A DNA stretch of 6,073 bases from Acidobacteriota bacterium (GTDB lineage Bacteria > Acidobacteriota > Terriglobia > Terriglobales > Acidobacteriaceae), in assembly GCA_021779695.1 (NCBI GenBank), contig JAJYAE010000274.1, positions 1 through 6,073 on the forward strand, read 5' to 3'. The translations under genes and the position numbers were made by a program. The notes under the pieces were generated by a model, which had not been told where the DNA came from, searched no databases, and was given only the letters and a program-made list of their open reading frames with translations. Positions 1 through 5,866 of this stretch are shown piece after piece (within the stretch, counting starts at the first letter, position 1; the number at the start of each line of letters is the position of its first letter).

Positions 1-831
1 TGCGCCATCCGGCGCAATGCCGGTCATGTGGTAGGCGTCCGCGCTCATGCCGTAGCCGATCACTTCAGCCAGAATCTTTGCGCCGCGGGCCTTTGCAAAC
101 TCGAGCTCTTCGAGGATGAGAATGCCGGCGCCTTCACCGATCACAAAGCCGTCGCGATCCTTGTCGAAGGGCCGGCTGGCATGGGTCGGGTCGTCGTTGC
201 GCGTCGAGAGCGCCCGCATCGAGGCAAATCCGCCAACCGATAGCGGCGTGACAGCAGCCTCGGAGCCACCGGCAATCATCACGTCGGCATCGCCGTGCAG
301 AATCATGCGCACCGAGTCGCCGATGGAGTTGGCACTCGTGGCACATGCGGTGGCGGTAGCGGAGATGGGGCCCTTGGCGCCGTAACGGATGCTGAGCTGC
401 CCTGCCGCCATATTGACGATGGCCGCCGGAATGAAGAATGGCGAAATCTTGCGAGGCCCGCCCTGGAGCAGGTTGGAATGCTCGCGCTCGATAATTTCAA
501 ACCCGCCAATACCGGAGCCAATAAAGACGCCGGTTCTGTCCGCAATCTCCGGCGTTATCTCCAGACCCGCCTGCGCCATCGCCTCCTGTGCGGCGGCAAA
601 GGCAAAGTGGATGAAGCGCCCCATCTTGCGGGCTTCCTTCTTATCCACAAAGTTGAGTGGGTCAAAGTTCTTGACTTCAGCGGCAAACGTCACGGGGAAG
701 CCCGTTGTGTCGAAGCCCTGGATGGGAGCCATACCACTGGCCCCGGCCAGAAGCTGCCGCCACACCTCGGGAGCGGTGTTACCCACACCGCACACCAGCC
801 CAAGGCCGGTGATGACGACTCGGCGATTCAC
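1..831 (-). CDS. fabF: FabF, beta-ketoacyl-ACP synthase II (partial; C-terminus beyond the window)
   Basis: This is a cytoplasmic condensing enzyme of type II fatty acid synthesis. It takes an acyl chain onto its active-site cysteine and condenses it with malonyl-ACP, releasing CO2. Reading from a GTG at 831 gives 277 codons to the window edge, about two thirds of the usual ~412. The protein opens NRRVVITGLG, then shows GSGIGG at 105-110, GGPRKISPFF at 124-133 and the nucleophile in TACATSA at Cys163, the same number as in E. coli FabF. RALSTRNDDP and the glycine-rich GEGAG (232-236) follow. The catalytic histidines and lysine lie in the missing part. The start is non-ATG: a TTG (834-832) abuts the GTG. 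AAAGG at 846-842 lies 7 nt from the TTG and 10 nt from the GTG, so either may be used. The gene follows acpP in the same frame directly after its stop codon, so the two are almost certainly co-transcribed. Identification is firm; only the exact start is open. Confidence 0.95.
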   Translation of the reverse strand, partial: MNRRVVITGLGLVCGVGNTAPEVWRQLLAGASGMAPIQGFDTTGFPVTFAAEVKNFDPLNFVDKKEARKMGRFIHFAFAAAQEAMAQAGLEITPEIADRTGVFIGSGIGGFEIIEREHSNLLQGGPRKISPFFIPAAIVNMAAGQLSIRYGAKGPISATATACATSANSIGDSVRMILHGDADVMIAGGSEAAVTPLSVGGFASMRALSTRNDDPTHASRPFDKDRDGFVIGEGAGILILEELEFAKARGAKILAEVIGYGMSADAYHMTGIAPDGA

Positions 832-834
832 CAA

Positions 835-1074
835 TTACTTGCCTTTCGCGTTCTTCTCGATGTAATCGATTGCGTCCTTGACGGTCTTGATCTTCTCCGC
901 GTCCTCGTCGGGAATCTCAAGATCGAAAGCCTCTTCAAACTGCATCACCAGCTCGACCACGTCGAGCGAATCGGCGCCCAGGTCTTCCTGGAAGCTCGCT
1001 CCAGGCGTCACTTCGGCTTCGTCCACCTGCAGCTGCTCGACGATAATCTGCTTCACTTTTTCTTCTACGGCCAT
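835..1074 (-). CDS. acpP: Acyl carrier protein
   Basis: This is a 79-residue acidic four-helix carrier protein. It holds fatty acyl intermediates as thioesters on a 4'-phosphopantetheine arm and delivers them to FabF and the other enzymes of fatty acid synthesis in the cytoplasm. The arm attaches to Ser36 in the classic [10 protein letters not shown] motif (33-42). The recognition helix that follows ([20 protein letters not shown]) is rich in Glu and Asp as expected, and the length is normal for the family. The ATG at 1074 is chosen because a strong Shine-Dalgarno, GAGGAG at 1088-1083, sits 8 nt upstream and the protein then starts [10 protein letters not shown] like other ACPs. The frame stays open upstream to 1203, but that extension resembles nothing and would overlap the leader and promoter. 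fabF follows immediately and would be translated from the same message. A candidate promoter lies at 1191-1219. Confidence 0.98.
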   Translation of the reverse strand: MAVEEKVKQIIVEQLQVDEAEVTPGASFQEDLGADSLDVVELVMQFEEAFDLEIPDEDAEKIKTVKDAIDYIEKNAKGK

Positions 1075-1082
1075 GCGTCCTT

Positions 1083-1088
1083 CTCCTC
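1083..1088 (-). promoter_or_regulatory. Ribosome binding site of acpP
   Basis: GAGGAG on the minus strand ends 8 nt before the ATG at 1074. It is the strongest Shine-Dalgarno in the window, fitting a very highly expressed carrier protein. It decides the acpP start against the longer open frame upstream. Confidence 0.8.
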
Positions 1089-1116
1089 GTGTTCTACGAA
1101 TCGTTTGAATCGTCTC

Positions 1117-1158
1117 CGGGTATCCATCCCTTTGGATTCCGCCCACATACCATACCCG
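1117..1158 (-). repeat. Inverted repeat in the acpP leader
   Basis: The 7-bp arms CGGGTAT (1117-1123) and ATACCCG (1152-1158) are perfect complements across a 28-nt loop. The loop contains a smaller ATCC/GGAT hairpin (1126-1129 with 1134-1137). If acpP is transcribed from the promoter near 1191-1219, this would fold within the mRNA leader about 40 to 85 nt before the start codon. The same sequence could instead be a DNA operator. The repeat is modest, and chance is possible. Confidence 0.35.
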
Positions 1159-1190
1159 CAAGCGGCAGGGAATGACAACCACCGCGCCAG

Positions 1191-1219
1191 AAAATATGCG
1201 CATGGCCCCGAAATTTCAA
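1191..1219 (-). promoter_or_regulatory. Candidate sigma70-type promoter of acpP-fabF
   Basis: On the minus strand, TTGAAA (1219-1214; 5 of 6 to TTGACA) is followed after exactly 17 nt by TATTTT (1196-1191; 4 of 6 to TATAAT). Transcription would begin near 1184, giving a leader of about 110 nt before the acpP ATG. The match and spacing are seen in the sequence. Promoter activity is inferred. Confidence 0.5.
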
Positions 1220-1279
1220 GTCTACCGGGCGGGTGAGGGCGTGTAAAGCAGCGAGAAGACAGGATAGTACGAGGTGAGA

Positions 1280-1303
1280 AGGCAGGACTTGCACCTCCTG
1301 CCT
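1280..1303. repeat. Hairpin-forming inverted repeat between acpP and rmuC
   Basis: AGGCAGGA (1280-1287) and TCCTGCCT (1296-1303) form a perfect 8-bp stem with an 8-nt loop in the region between the divergent acpP and rmuC genes. It lies 56 nt before the rmuC ATG and upstream of the acpP promoter candidate. No T-run follows on either strand, so it is not an intrinsic terminator. It could be a leader hairpin of rmuC or a protein binding site. Confidence 0.4.
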
Positions 1304-1346
1304 GTTTGTGCTCCGAGGCATAGCCTGGAGGCGTACATTAGGCGAA

Positions 1347-1351
1347 GAGGG
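1347..1351 (+). promoter_or_regulatory. Ribosome binding site of rmuC
   Basis: GAGGG lies 7 nt before the ATG at 1359. It supports that ATG over the in-frame GTG at 1308, which has no comparable site and would add 17 charged residues before the membrane anchor. Confidence 0.6.
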
Positions 1352-1358
1352 ACTTGCC

Positions 1359-2786
1359 ATGGGAAGCACTGCCATTCTGTTCGCCCTGATTTCTGCCGTC
1401 CTCCTCTTTCTTGGCCTTTGGCTCGGCTTCCACCAGGGGCGCGCCGGAGCCAGAGCGCAGCTTGAGGAGGCGCTGGCCAACGAGCGCAAACTCGCCGAGG
1501 TGCGCGAGGGGGGGGTGCGCGAACAACTCTCTGCCGCAACGGCTGAAATTGCAATTTTGAAGCCAAAGGCAGAAGAATTGACGCGCGTCCAGGAACAGCT
1601 CCGCAATGAGCAGGCGAAGTATGAGCAGATGAAAGCCGATCTTGACGCGGCTTTCAAAGGAGCTGCTGCAGATGCCCTCCGGGCCAACACACAGTCGTTC
1701 CTGACGCTTGCAAAACAGGAGCTAGGCGTCCAACATACTGCTGCGGAACAGACTCTCAATCAGAAAGAAGATTCAATTAAAAACCTACTCGAACCATTGG
1801 CCAATGTGCTTAAAAGCCTTGACGAACAGACTCGAAGTATGGAAATCGCGCGTGCCGGTGCGTACGAACGGATCAAAACGCTCGTCGAACAATTCGGCCG
1901 CGAGATTCCAGATTCACTGAACTTGCTGAAAAATGAAACCTCGCAGCTCATCACGGCATTACGTGCGCCAAAGACGCGCGGCAACTGGGGCGAGTTGCAG
2001 CTCAAGCGCTGCGTGGAATATGCCGGTATGGTCGAGTACTGCTCGTTTTCCGAGCAGGTTTCCGCGCGTGACGAAGACAACAACCTGCTGCGTCCCGATA
2101 TGACAATTCAATTGCCCAGCGGACGCATCATCATCGTGGATGCCAAGACCCCGCTTGACGCGTTTCTCGACTCCGGCCAGGAAACTGATCCTTCTTTGCA
2201 GCCATTACGGTTTGCGGCCCACGCGGAGCGGGTGAAGACGCATCTCCGCGAGTTATCGAGCAAGGCGTACTGGAAGCAGTTCGAGTCCACACCTGAGTTC
2301 GTTGTCTGCTTTCTGCCCAGCGAAGCATTGTTCAGCGCGGCACTGGAAGCGGACCCATCATTGATCGAATTCGGCACGCAAGGCAATGTGATGATGGCCA
2401 CGCCGACCACGCTGATTGCATTGTTGAAAGCAGTGGCATACGGGTGGCAGCAGTCGCAAATCACGCAAAATGCCAAGGCCATTCAGGATACGGGCAGAGA
2501 CTTGTACAACAAACTTGCGAATGCGCACGAATACTTCGAGAAGCTGGGGAGCGCCCTCGGCAATGCCGTCGGTCATTACAACAAATTCGTCGGCGCGGTG
2601 GAAGGTCGCGGCGGAGCATTCTTCCATGCACGCAAGTTGGGAGCGCTGGTACACAACAGCGAAGAGATCGAAATGTTGGAGCCGCTTCCTGCTGAGCCAC
2701 GGCCGCTCACCGCGGAAGATTGGGCGCCCTCTTCCGGCCTCGCCCTCGCTGCCGGGTCTGAAGATGTTCCAAACGAAGTAAACTGA
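1359..2786 (+). CDS. rmuC: RmuC family protein (membrane-anchored coiled coil with nuclease-like domain)
   Basis: RmuC was named for limiting recombination at inverted repeats in E. coli. Its C-terminal domain belongs to the PD-(D/E)XK nuclease-like group, but its reaction is not firmly established. The protein has 475 residues, about the length of E. coli RmuC. Residues 4-24 form one hydrophobic membrane segment (TAILFALISAVLLFLGLWLGF), with the rest probably cytoplasmic. A charged, heptad-like coiled coil spans roughly 33-110. The conserved domain follows: RGNWGELQLKRCVE (207-220), RPDMTIQLP (245-253), IVDAKTPLDAF (259-269, the D-x-K of the nuclease-like core), FLPSEALF (318-325), TPTTLIALL (348-356) and the NAKAIQDTGRDLY helix (371-383). 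The tail after about 445 is acidic, Pro/Ala-rich and probably disordered. The gene diverges from acpP and its stop lies 4 bp from that of the HIT gene. A run of eight G near codons 50-53 could be slippage-prone. Some stretches (about 1740-1960) are more AT-rich than rpsA and use Leu CTA, a codon rpsA avoids. Confidence 0.93.
   Translation: MGSTAILFALISAVLLFLGLWLGFHQGRAGARAQLEEALANERKLAEVREGGVREQLSAATAEIAILKPKAEELTRVQEQLRNEQAKYEQMKADLDAAFKGAAADALRANTQSFLTLAKQELGVQHTAAEQTLNQKEDSIKNLLEPLANVLKSLDEQTRSMEIARAGAYERIKTLVEQFGREIPDSLNLLKNETSQLITALRAPKTRGNWGELQLKRCVEYAGMVEYCSFSEQVSARDEDNNLLRPDMTIQLPSGRIIIVDAKTPLDAFLDSGQETDPSLQPLRFAAHAERVKTHLRELSSKAYWKQFESTPEFVVCFLPSEALFSAALEADPSLIEFGTQGNVMMATPTTLIALLKAVAYGWQQSQITQNAKAIQDTGRDLYNKLANAHEYFEKLGSALGNAVGHYNKFVGAVEGRGGAFFHARKLGALVHNSEEIEMLEPLPAEPRPLTAEDWAPSSGLALAAGSEDVPNEVN
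1499..1522 (+). repeat. G8 tract between 9-bp direct repeats inside rmuC
   Basis: GGTGCGCGA occurs at 1499-1507 and again at 1514-1522, a 15-bp (five-codon) period, with a G8 run at 1508-1515 between and partly within the copies. It encodes VREGGVRE at residues 48-55 in the coiled coil. A one-base change in the G run would truncate the protein before its conserved domain. Confidence 0.7.
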
Positions 2787-2790
2787 GAAG

Positions 2791-3360
2791 CTAACTTGAC
2801 CCCGCGAATGCTGTCCGCAGCCGCTTCCATGTCGTCTGCAAATCTTCCGGCAGCACGCGAGTCTCACCAATCGCCGTCATAAAGTTGGTGTCGCCGGCCC
2901 AGCGCGGCAGCGCGTGCAGGTGCAGATGCCCGGCGACGCCCGCTCCGGCAGCGCGACCCAGATTCATGCCGATGTTTAGCCCCTGCGGCCGGTAGATTTG
3001 CTGCAGAACCTGTTCGGTGCGCTGTGCCAGATCCATCATCTCGTGCGCTGCATCGTGTGGCAGCAGGGCCAGCCGGTCCAGGTGCGCGTAGGGCAGGATC
3101 ATGACGTGGCCGGAAGTGTAGGGGTACGCGTTCAGGCAGACGTAGCAATGGGTTCCGCGCCACACGACGCCTGACGCGGCCTCGGCGGTGTCCCGGTTCG
3201 TGCCCTGGGCGATGGCGTAGTCAGTGGCGGCAATGAGGTTGCAGAAGACGCAGCCGGTGTCGCCGGGCCAGGCGGCGAGCGCGGCGGGTACGCCGGGGCG
3301 CGTGACCTCATCTGCCGTCGTGACATACGTGTAGCGCCAGGGAGTCCAGAGAAAGTCCAT
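2791..3360 (-). CDS. HIT family protein, probable Ap4A phosphorylase-like nucleotide hydrolase/transferase
   Basis: This is a histidine-triad protein of 189 residues. Such enzymes split nucleoside phosphate bonds through a covalent nucleotidyl-histidine intermediate. The triad is GHLHLHALPRW (144-154), with H145, H147 and H149; the middle one is the expected nucleophile. NLG (133-135) and AGDTNFM (155-161) complete the site. CVFC (37-40) is the usual N-terminal zinc pair. The opening MDFLWTPWRYTYV, together with RWAGDTNFM, resembles the actinobacterial diadenosine tetraphosphate phosphorylase group (Mycobacterium Rv2613c). That points to cleavage of Ap4A or related dinucleotides, but the exact substrate is inferred. 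The ATG at 3360 is supported by the conserved N-terminus even though no good Shine-Dalgarno precedes it. Instead, a 10-bp inverted repeat ends 3 nt before the ATG. The gene converges on rmuC with a 4-bp gap and stands alone on its strand. Confidence 0.92.
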   Translation of the reverse strand: MDFLWTPWRYTYVTTADEVTRPGVPAALAAWPGDTGCVFCNLIAATDYAIAQGTNRDTAEAASGVVWRGTHCYVCLNAYPYTSGHVMILPYAHLDRLALLPHDAAHEMMDLAQRTEQVLQQIYRPQGLNIGMNLGRAAGAGVAGHLHLHALPRWAGDTNFMTAIGETRVLPEDLQTTWKRLRTAFAGSS

Positions 3361-3363
3361 ATG

Positions 3364-3405
3364 CCCGCAACCGTTGCGTCTCAGTATATCGAGGCCGGTT
3401 GCGGG
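3364..3405 (-). promoter_or_regulatory. Perfect 10-bp inverted repeat abutting the HIT start codon
   Basis: CCCGCAACCG (3364-3373) and CGGTTGCGGG (3396-3405) are exact complements with a 22-nt spacer. On the HIT transcript the 3' arm ends 3 nt before the ATG. With a 3-nt bulge, CCAU (3409-3406) could also pair with AUGG at the start codon (3360-3357). The spacer holds TATACT (3388-3383), a 5-of-6 match to a -10 box, without a recognisable -35 at the right distance. A small palindrome GCAAC-C-GTTGC (3367-3377) competes with the long stem. The element is either a translation-blocking hairpin or an operator around a promoter. The repeat is certain; its role is inferred. Confidence 0.55.
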
Positions 3406-3545
3406 ATGGATTGCTCAACACGCGCATCGGTTCGTTCGGATAGGGCTTTTGCGCCCAGGGCTAGGAATCGGAAGGGCAGGATCGCAGCTTTGATGAAAAC
3501 TTTGCCACAGTTGTGGTTCAACCAGTGTGTGCCCAACCCATTGCA

Positions 3546-3575
3546 TTGACGCAGGAAAGCGACCCGGACTACACT
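3546..3575 (+). promoter_or_regulatory. Candidate sigma70-type promoter of rpsA
   Basis: TTGACG (3546-3551; 5 of 6 to consensus) and TACACT (3570-3575; 4 of 6) are separated by 18 nt. Transcription would start near 3582 and give a leader of about 268 nt before the rpsA ATG. This is the best promoter-like pair on the plus strand in this gap. A closer, poorer promoter cannot be ruled out. Confidence 0.4.
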
Positions 3576-3837
3576 TTAAAGAGTAGTGTTCCGCGCGGAT
3601 TCCAGCGGGATGCTGCGGCCGCCCTCCCGCCAGCTGTTGCGCACCTGGTGTTTCCCACGGAGACGAGTCGCCCCTTTTGGTCAGCTCAGCTGGCCCGGGA
3701 GATTGTCTCTTAGGTTACTTTCAGGTTGCGCGGCCCCTGCGTGAGAGAAGGCTATCGATCGCTAGCCCCTGCACTCTGTGGGGCGCCGAAGATCATCCGG
3801 CAATTTGCACATGCACTCTGCCGGCATTTGGAATCGC

Positions 3838-3841
3838 GGAG
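3838..3841 (+). promoter_or_regulatory. Ribosome binding site of rpsA
   Basis: GGAG lies 8 nt before the ATG at 3850. It selects that ATG over the in-frame ATG at 3811 and GTG at 3778, neither of which has a comparable site. Confidence 0.6.
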
Positions 3842-3849
3842 CTGTCGCC

Positions 3850-5760
3850 ATGCCAGACGTCCTCAATCCCGAACCCGAGAGCACAACCCTGAACACCGAA
3901 CTCGAACTGCCCACCCTCGAACCTGCGACGGAGTCTTCTCAGCCGTTGCCAGAATCCACGTCCATCCCTGAGACCGCTCAGAGCGCCGATCCTTCCACGC
4001 TGGACGCCGATACACCCAACCACCCTGCCGAGGCACATGCCAACGAGCAGGCTGAAGCAAATTTCGACTCTGGTGAAGATTTCTCTGCCGCGCTGGAAGC
4101 ATTTGAGCGCGAGCAGGCCGCTGAAGCGGCAGCCGTGGAAGCCTACGGTGACAAGATTGTCACCGGCACGGTTTTGAAGCAGACCGAAAAGCATCTTGTG
4201 ATTGATGTCGGTCTGAAGTCCGAGGGACTGGTTCCGCTCGAGCAGGTGGTGGACCACACCGGCGCGGTCAAGTTCCAGCCCGGCGAGTCGATTGATGTGG
4301 TGATCGAGCGCGAGGAGCCCGAAGGTGGCTACCTTGTGAGCTATGAGAAGGCGCAGCGCCTGCGCGTATGGGACGTGATCGAGAAGGCAGCCAACGAGAA
4401 GACGCCTGTGATGGGCACGGTAGTCAGCCGCGTCAAGGGTGGCCTGACCGTGGACATCGGCATGAAGGCGTTTTTGCCGGGTTCCCAGCTTGAGATCCGC
4501 CCGGTGCGCAACCTGGATGGCTACCTCGGCCAGCAGATTGAAGTCCGCGTCATCAAGCTGAACAAGAAGCGCGGCAACGTCGTGGTGAGCCGCAAGGAGA
4601 TTCTGGAAGAGGAGCAGAATTCCAAGCGCTCCAAGACGATGGAGCACCTGGAAGAGGGCGCGGTTCTGACGGGCACCGTCAAGAACCTGACCGACTACGG
4701 CGCGTTCGTTGACCTCGGCGGCATCGATGGCCTGCTGCACATCACGGACATGAGCTGGGGCCGGCTGACGCATCCGCGCGACCTCGTCAATGTGGGCGAC
4801 GAGATCCAGGTGAAGGTGCTGAAGTTTGACAAGGAAAAGCAGCGCGTTTCGCTCGGCTTCAAGCAGCTGACGCCGGATCCATGGCTTGACGCCTCGGAGC
4901 GCTACCCCGTTGGCGCGCATGTGCACGGGCGCGTGCTGTCCGTCACCGACTACGGCGCGTTTGTGGAGCTGGAGCAGGGCATCGAGGGCCTGGTTCACCT
5001 TTCCGAAATGACCTGGTCGAAGCGGTTGAAGCATCCTTCCAAGCTGGTGAAGCCCGGTGACGAAGTGAACACCGTGGTGTTGAGCGTGAATCCGGCGGAC
5101 CGCCGCATCTCGCTCGGCATGAAGCAGCTTCTCGAGAATCCGTGGGAGAATCTCTCGGAGCGCTATCCGACCGGAACCGTGGTCGAGGGCCGCGTGCGCA
5201 ACCTCACCGACTTCGGCGCCTTCATTGAGATTGAAGACGGCATCGATGGCCTGGTGCACGTCTCCAACCTGAGCTGGACCAAGCGGGTGAAGCATCCTTC
5301 TGAAGTGGTGAAGAAGGGTGAAAAGGTGAAGGCCGTGGTGCTGGGCGTAGAGCCGCAGAATCGCCGCCTGAGCCTGGGCATCAAACAGCTGCAGCCCGAT
5401 GTGTGGGAGAGCTTCTTCGCCTCGCATCGCGTGGGCGATGTGGTCCACGGCAAGGTGCTGCGTACCGCGCAGTTCGGCGCCTTTGTTGAAATCGCGGAAG
5501 GAGTCGAGGGCCTGTGCCACGTCTCTGAAGCGGTGGGCGACGACGGAACACCGGCCAAGATGGAGCAGGGCGAAGAGCACGACTTCAAGATCATCAAGAT
5601 CAACGTGGAAGAGAAGAAGGTGGGTCTCAGCCTGCGTTCGATCGGTCATGAAGCCAGCCGCGCCCAGGTGGAGCACTACAAGGAAAGCGCGCACAAGCAG
5701 CCGGTTTCCAGTTCGACCACCACGCTCGGGGACCTTATCAACTGGAAGAGCGAGCGGTAA
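3850..5760 (+). CDS. rpsA: Ribosomal protein S1 (six S1 domains)
   Basis: S1 is the large RNA-binding protein of the small ribosomal subunit. It captures and unfolds mRNA near the ribosome binding site. This protein has 636 residues against 557 in E. coli. Residues 1 to about 99 form an acidic extension rich in Glu, Pro, Thr, Ser and Ala, with no fold I recognise. Six S1 (OB-fold) repeats follow at about 100-168, 183-250, 268-339, 353-426, 440-514 and 527-598, then a short polar tail ending GDLINWKSER. By family knowledge, repeats 1-2 are the divergent ribosome-docking pair, and repeats 3-5 carry the RNA-binding signature seen here as LTDYGAF, VTDYGAF and LTDFGAF. Repeat 6 has AQFGAF. The ATG at 3850 has GGAG 8 nt upstream. 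The gene uses no TTA, CTA or TCA codons, as expected for strong expression. It has its own presumed promoter and a strong terminator, so it is likely monocistronic. The long leader leaves room for the autogenous control known in E. coli. Confidence 0.97.
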   Translation: MPDVLNPEPESTTLNTELELPTLEPATESSQPLPESTSIPETAQSADPSTLDADTPNHPAEAHANEQAEANFDSGEDFSAALEAFEREQAAEAAAVEAYGDKIVTGTVLKQTEKHLVIDVGLKSEGLVPLEQVVDHTGAVKFQPGESIDVVIEREEPEGGYLVSYEKAQRLRVWDVIEKAANEKTPVMGTVVSRVKGGLTVDIGMKAFLPGSQLEIRPVRNLDGYLGQQIEVRVIKLNKKRGNVVVSRKEILEEEQNSKRSKTMEHLEEGAVLTGTVKNLTDYGAFVDLGGIDGLLHITDMSWGRLTHPRDLVNVGDEIQVKVLKFDKEKQRVSLGFKQLTPDPWLDASERYPVGAHVHGRVLSVTDYGAFVELEQGIEGLVHLSEMTWSKRLKHPSKLVKPGDEVNTVVLSVNPADRRISLGMKQLLENPWENLSERYPTGTVVEGRVRNLTDFGAFIEIEDGIDGLVHVSNLSWTKRVKHPSEVVKKGEKVKAVVLGVEPQNRRLSLGIKQLQPDVWESFFASHRVGDVVHGKVLRTAQFGAFVEIAEGVEGLCHVSEAVGDDGTPAKMEQGEEHDFKIIKINVEEKKVGLSLRSIGHEASRAQVEHYKESAHKQPVSSSTTTLGDLINWKSER

Positions 5761-5787
5761 GCCCGCAGCCAGCGAACAAGGTAAACG

Positions 5788-5818
5788 ACGGCCGCCCTTC
5801 GGGGTGGCCGTTCTTTTT
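5788..5818 (+). terminator. Rho-independent terminator of rpsA
   Basis: A 10-bp stem (ACGGCCGCCC at 5788-5797 with GGGTGGCCGT at 5802-5811, one G-U pair) is capped by a TTCG tetraloop closed by C-G, an exceptionally stable RNA loop. It is followed by T, C and TTTTT (5812-5818). It begins 28 nt after the rpsA stop and separates that gene from the secreted-protein gene downstream. Confidence 0.93.
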
Positions 5819-5848
5819 GGGAGAACCGAGTCGCCACGAACCTTTGCC

Positions 5849-5866
5849 GCACATCGCACGATGTGC
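5849..5866. promoter_or_regulatory. Perfect operator-like palindrome upstream of the secreted-protein gene
   Basis: GCACATCG and CGATGTGC form a perfect 8-bp inverted repeat around a central CA. It sits 88 bp before the GTG at 5954 and immediately upstream of a weak promoter-like pair. No T-run follows, so it is not a terminator. The form fits a dimeric regulator site; the regulator is unknown. Confidence 0.45.

Larger units (their letters stand above)
3361..3849. other. Intergenic region between the divergent HIT and rpsA genes
   Basis: These 489 bp hold no gene I can support. Short open frames here (such as 3361-3549 and 3513-3713 on the plus strand) have no ribosome binding site and no recognisable product. 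From left to right I see the HIT start-codon inverted repeat (3364-3405), a short palindrome CCACA-GT-TGTGG (3505-3516), a candidate plus-strand promoter (3546-3575), and the presumed rpsA leader with several small stems: GCGGGA/TCCCGC (3605-3610 with 3625-3630), GGTCAG/CTGGCC with one G-U pair (3679-3684 with 3690-3695), and GCCCC/GGGGC (3765-3769 with 3780-3784). An 8-bp direct repeat GCCCCTGC occurs at 3733-3740 and 3765-3772. Confidence 0.6.

Noticed and set aside
1075..1203. A longer acpP product starting at 1203
   Set aside because: The extra 43 residues match nothing expected of ACP. The start would lie at the candidate promoter's -10 region, while the strong GAGGAG marks the ATG at 1074.
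295..1236. A 313-codon open frame on the plus strand opposite fabF and acpP
   Set aside because: It is codon-aligned with fabF and acpP and spans both because those two share a frame. It is a codon-bias shadow without a recognisable product.
3751..3766. Near-palindrome GCTATCGATCGCTAGC before rpsA as an operator
   Set aside because: It has two mismatched positions (one mismatched pair in each arm), and its core is a common CGATCG palindrome. I cannot separate it from chance.
3778..3849. Longer S1 protein from GTG 3778 or ATG 3811
   Set aside because: Neither start has a convincing ribosome binding site. GGAG lies 8 nt before the ATG at 3850.
3361..3892. Three small plus-strand open frames between the HIT and rpsA genes as possible small proteins
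   Set aside because: They are 62-71 codons, overlap regulatory features and each other, lack ribosome binding sites, and give compositions typical of random GC-rich frames.
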